Shown here: positions 61,963-64,000 of the stretch, one piece after another
Position numbering within the stretch: the first letter of the stretch is position 1
How the letters are laid out: each line of letters starts with the position of its first letter
Source of the DNA: Burkholderia sp. IMCC1007
Lineage (GTDB): Bacteria > Pseudomonadota > Gammaproteobacteria > Burkholderiales > Burkholderiaceae
DNA length: 64,000 nucleotides
Assembly: GCF_027257875.1 (NCBI RefSeq)
Contig: NZ_JAPVQY010000022.1
Coordinates: 43,124 to 107,123, forward strand
Direction: 5' to 3'
Notes under the pieces: model-generated
Told to the model about the DNA's origin: nothing
What the model saw: only the letters and a program-made list of their open reading frames with translations
Database searches by the model: none
Position numbers and translations under genes: made by a program

Positions 61963-62742
61963 ATGACCACCCAACCCGCCGTACATTCGCCCGGCCTCGC
62001 CCCCTTGCTTGACGTCGCCGGAGCGATCGCGACCATCACGCTGCGCCGGCCGGATGTGGCGAACCGGCTCGAACCGGAAGATCTCGAGACCCTCGGGGGT
62101 TTCATTCGTGACGTGAACGCACGACGAGAGGTGCTCGTGCTGCGATTATGCGCGCAAGGGCGGCATTTTTGCGCAGGCTTCAACATTGGCAGCGTGGCCG
62201 GAGACAATGCGGGCGAGCGCTTCGACGCACTCGCGAACGCGCTGGAGCATGCGCGTCCGGTAACGATTGCGGCGATCAACGGGGGCATCTACGGTGGCGC
62301 GACGGATCTTGCGCTGGCCTGCGATTTTCGCATCGGCGTCGAGGCGGCCCGGATGTTCGTGCCGGCCGCGCGGCTTGGCTTGCTGTTCTATCGCGGTGGG
62401 TTGCAGCGATACGTGTCGCGGCTCGGATTGAACGTGGCGAAGAAGCTGCTCCTCACGGCCGCTACGTTCGACGCCGCGCAGATGCTGGCATGCGGCTTCC
62501 TCGACACGGTCGTCGAACCGGCTGCGCTGCAGCAAGAAGTAGAGCGCCTGAGCGGCGAGCTGGCCGGCATGGCGCCGCTTGCGCTGCTCGGAATGAAGAA
62601 GCATCTGAATCGCATCGCGAGCGGCACGTTCGACGAAAACGAATTTCGGCGCGACGTTGCGCAGTCGGATGCGTCGCATGACTTGCGCGAAGGTGCGCTC
62701 GCGTGGAAAGAAAAGCGCAAACCCGTGTTCCGTGGTGAATAG
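61963..62742 (+). CDS. Enoyl-CoA hydratase/isomerase (crotonase family) 2
   Basis: Crotonase-fold protein of 259 residues. The oxyanion-hole segments are HFCAGFNIG and NGGIYGGATDLALACDFRIG. The usual Glu pair is not obvious: the second site reads PAARLGLLFYRGGLQRY. Lacking both acids, the protein may be an isomerase, a lyase or a hydrolase of CoA esters. It starts seven bases after RraA 3, so it is in the same operon. The opening Pro/Ala stretch is unremarkable. Confidence 0.88.
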   Translation: MTTQPAVHSPGLAPLLDVAGAIATITLRRPDVANRLEPEDLETLGGFIRDVNARREVLVLRLCAQGRHFCAGFNIGSVAGDNAGERFDALANALEHARPVTIAAINGGIYGGATDLALACDFRIGVEAARMFVPAARLGLLFYRGGLQRYVSRLGLNVAKKLLLTAATFDAAQMLACGFLDTVVEPAALQQEVERLSGELAGMAPLALLGMKKHLNRIASGTFDENEFRRDVAQSDASHDLREGALAWKEKRKPVFRGE

Positions 62743-62818
62743 CGCCGCGGTCGATGAGGCGCAACAGCGGCTGCGGGCTACGGATGCGCAGCCGCTTCGA
62801 TACGGAGAGAGGCAATCA

Positions 62819-63250
62819 ATGGAAATGGACAGCAACCGGGTTCGCGGGCGGCTGTTCGGCCCGGACGGCGCGCCGCCGCCTGTGACGCAGACGCTTGGCG
62901 GGAGGGTTGCCTCGCTGACGGATAGCGTGCTCGAGTCCGAGTATGTCGGCGCGCCGGCGTTCCTGAATCCGGCCGGTCACATACAGGGTGGCATCCTGTC
63001 GGCGATGCTCGACGACGTGACCGCATTGCTCGTTGTGTCCACCCTCGATGAGGGGGAGCACTGCGCAACCCTGAATCTGAACACGTCGTTCCTGCGGCCT
63101 GCCAAGGCCGGCAGGCTGCGCGGACGCGCGACGCTCGTGCGCCGAGGGCGTGGCGTGTGCAATGTTTCCGGCGAACTATGGCAGGACGACAAGCTCGTGG
63201 CGACGGCGTCGGCGGTATGCGCGATCGTTCCGAAAGGCGACGCAAGGTAA
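62819..63250 (+). CDS. PaaI/hotdog-fold thioesterase
   Basis: Hotdog-fold acyl-CoA thioesterase of 143 residues. The core is [27 protein letters not shown], with the HGG-type motif reading HIQGG and the catalytic Asp in [41 protein letters not shown] is the second half. It probably frees CoA from dead-end or product thioesters of the pathway. GGAGAGAGG supports ATG 62819. Confidence 0.88.
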   Translation: MEMDSNRVRGRLFGPDGAPPPVTQTLGGRVASLTDSVLESEYVGAPAFLNPAGHIQGGILSAMLDDVTALLVVSTLDEGEHCATLNLNTSFLRPAKAGRLRGRATLVRRGRGVCNVSGELWQDDKLVATASAVCAIVPKGDAR

Positions 63251-63282
63251 ATATTAGTATTACTGATAGTGAAAGGGACAAG

Positions 63283-64000
63283 ATGAAGGTTATGGTCGCG
63301 GTCAAGCGCGTAGTCGATTACAACGTGAAGGTTCGTGTGAAGTCGGATAGCACGGGTGTGGACATCGCGAACGTGAAGATGTCGATGAACCCGTTCGACG
63401 AAATCGCGGTGGAAGAAGCCGTACGCCTGAAGGAAGCGGGCGTGGCAACGGAAGTGATCGCGGTATCGGTGGGCGTGGCGCAAGCGCAGGAAACGCTGCG
63501 TACGGCGCTGGCGATCGGTGCGGATCGCGCGATCCTGGTCGAGTCGAACGACAGCGTCGAGCCGCTGGCTGTCGCGAAGATCCTGAAGGCGCTGGTCGAC
63601 AAGGAGCAGCCGCAGCTGGTGATCCTCGGCAAGCAGGCGATCGACGACGATTCGAACCAGACGGGCCAGATGCTGGCTGCGCTGGCGGGTCTGCCGCAAG
63701 CGACGTTCGCGTCGAAGATCACGATCGCCGACGGTAAGGCTACGGTTGCACGTGAAGTCGACGGCGGCGCGGAAACGCTGTCGCTGACGCTGCCGGCGGT
63801 CGTCACGACCGATCTGCGCCTGAACGAGCCGCGTTATGTGACGCTGCCGAACATCATGAAGGCGAAGAAGAAACCGCTGGAAACGGTGAAGCCGGAAGAC
63901 CTCGGCGTGGACGTCGCGCCGCGTCTGAAGACGCTGAAGGTGGTCGAGCCGCCGAAGCGCGCGGCCGGCGTGAAGGTGCCGGACGTGAAGACGCTGGTCG
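63283..64000 (+). CDS. etfB: Electron transfer flavoprotein subunit beta (runs off the window)
   Basis: ETF beta subunit, 239 codons visible. The start [17 protein letters not shown], the segment [19 protein letters not shown] and the AMP/FAD region [25 protein letters not shown] with [11 protein letters not shown] are all diagnostic. Intact proteins are about 250 residues, so only the last few residues lie beyond the edge; etfA is expected next. It takes electrons from the acyl-CoA dehydrogenases upstream. AAAGGGAC precedes the start after a short AT-rich spacer, so it could also have its own promoter. Confidence 0.95.
   Translation, partial: MKVMVAVKRVVDYNVKVRVKSDSTGVDIANVKMSMNPFDEIAVEEAVRLKEAGVATEVIAVSVGVAQAQETLRTALAIGADRAILVESNDSVEPLAVAKILKALVDKEQPQLVILGKQAIDDDSNQTGQMLAALAGLPQATFASKITIADGKATVAREVDGGAETLSLTLPAVVTTDLRLNEPRYVTLPNIMKAKKKPLETVKPEDLGVDVAPRLKTLKVVEPPKRAAGVKVPDVKTLV

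Overview
The window is high-GC DNA of a Burkholderia-type betaproteobacterium. This follows from codon usage, two 'QSSVTLYG' porins of the Burkholderia type, DUF3331, DUF4148 and YXWGXW proteins, a dense set of LysR/GntR/TetR regulators, and MHS, RND and NCS1 transporters. The accessory metabolism suggests a secondary replicon of a B. cepacia complex-like strain; this is inference. No rRNA, tRNA, CRISPR array or intact insertion sequence was seen.

Region 1 (1-13.1 kb): a deleted phosphate-transporter (Pit) remnant; an ABC importer with a double permease and an ATPase carrying an AAA-associated C-terminal domain; an RpiR regulator divergent from a periplasmic gamma-glutamyltransferase; a hexamer tandem repeat before a dicarboxylate/amino-acid symporter; a DUF3331 gene whose stop codon overlaps the symporter's; an NDH-2-like oxidoreductase divergent from a TetR gene with a dyad between them; a LysR gene; and an SDR gene whose 5' end is present in three degenerate tandem copies.

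Region 2 (13.1-19.6 kb): soxR divergent from a complete RND efflux operon (adaptor, pump, outer-membrane factor). The intergenic DNA holds a clear SoxR box inside a promoter with a 19-bp spacer.

Region 3 (19.6-36.4 kb): transport and housekeeping genes. These are a glutathione-transferase fragment, an NCS1 permease, SDR and VOC genes, LysR plus an MHS transporter, a drug-type MFS, an isochorismatase-family hydrolase, a YtcJ-like amidohydrolase, a LuxR gene next to a compound heptamer/octamer VNTR, a YXWGXW protein, a major porin, rnk, a DUF4148 protein, a CBS-pair protein and ribA.

Region 4 (36.4-37.8 kb): a decayed junction. It holds a frameshifted IS6-like transposase trace, a promoter element duplicated elsewhere in the window, and the C-terminal fossil of a third MFS transporter.

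Region 5 (37.8 kb to the end): a large aromatic-acid catabolic island. It contains a porin, two Spinster-like MFS carriers, two Rieske oxygenases, one PDR/VanB-type reductase, two paralogous GntR regulators, and two divergent operons. The leftward operon is gntR2-ridA-LigJ-like hydratase-Rieske oxygenase-reductase-enoyl-CoA hydratase-hydroxyacyl-CoA dehydrogenase. The rightward operon is acyl-CoA synthetase-two acyl-CoA dehydrogenase subunits-thiolase-like protein-DUF35-CoA transferase-LigB-type extradiol dioxygenase-three RraA-family proteins-enoyl-CoA hydratase-thioesterase-etfB.

Taken together this reads as a pathway that hydroxylates or demethylates an aromatic acid, shortens an acyl side chain as CoA thioesters (electrons leaving through ETF), and finishes through a 4,5-type meta-cleavage route: LigB dioxygenase, 4-oxalomesaconate hydratase, then CHA aldolase to pyruvate and oxaloacetate. 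The combination and the recurring TGGnAT/ATnCCA sites make it the most interesting part of the window. The substrate cannot be read from sequence.
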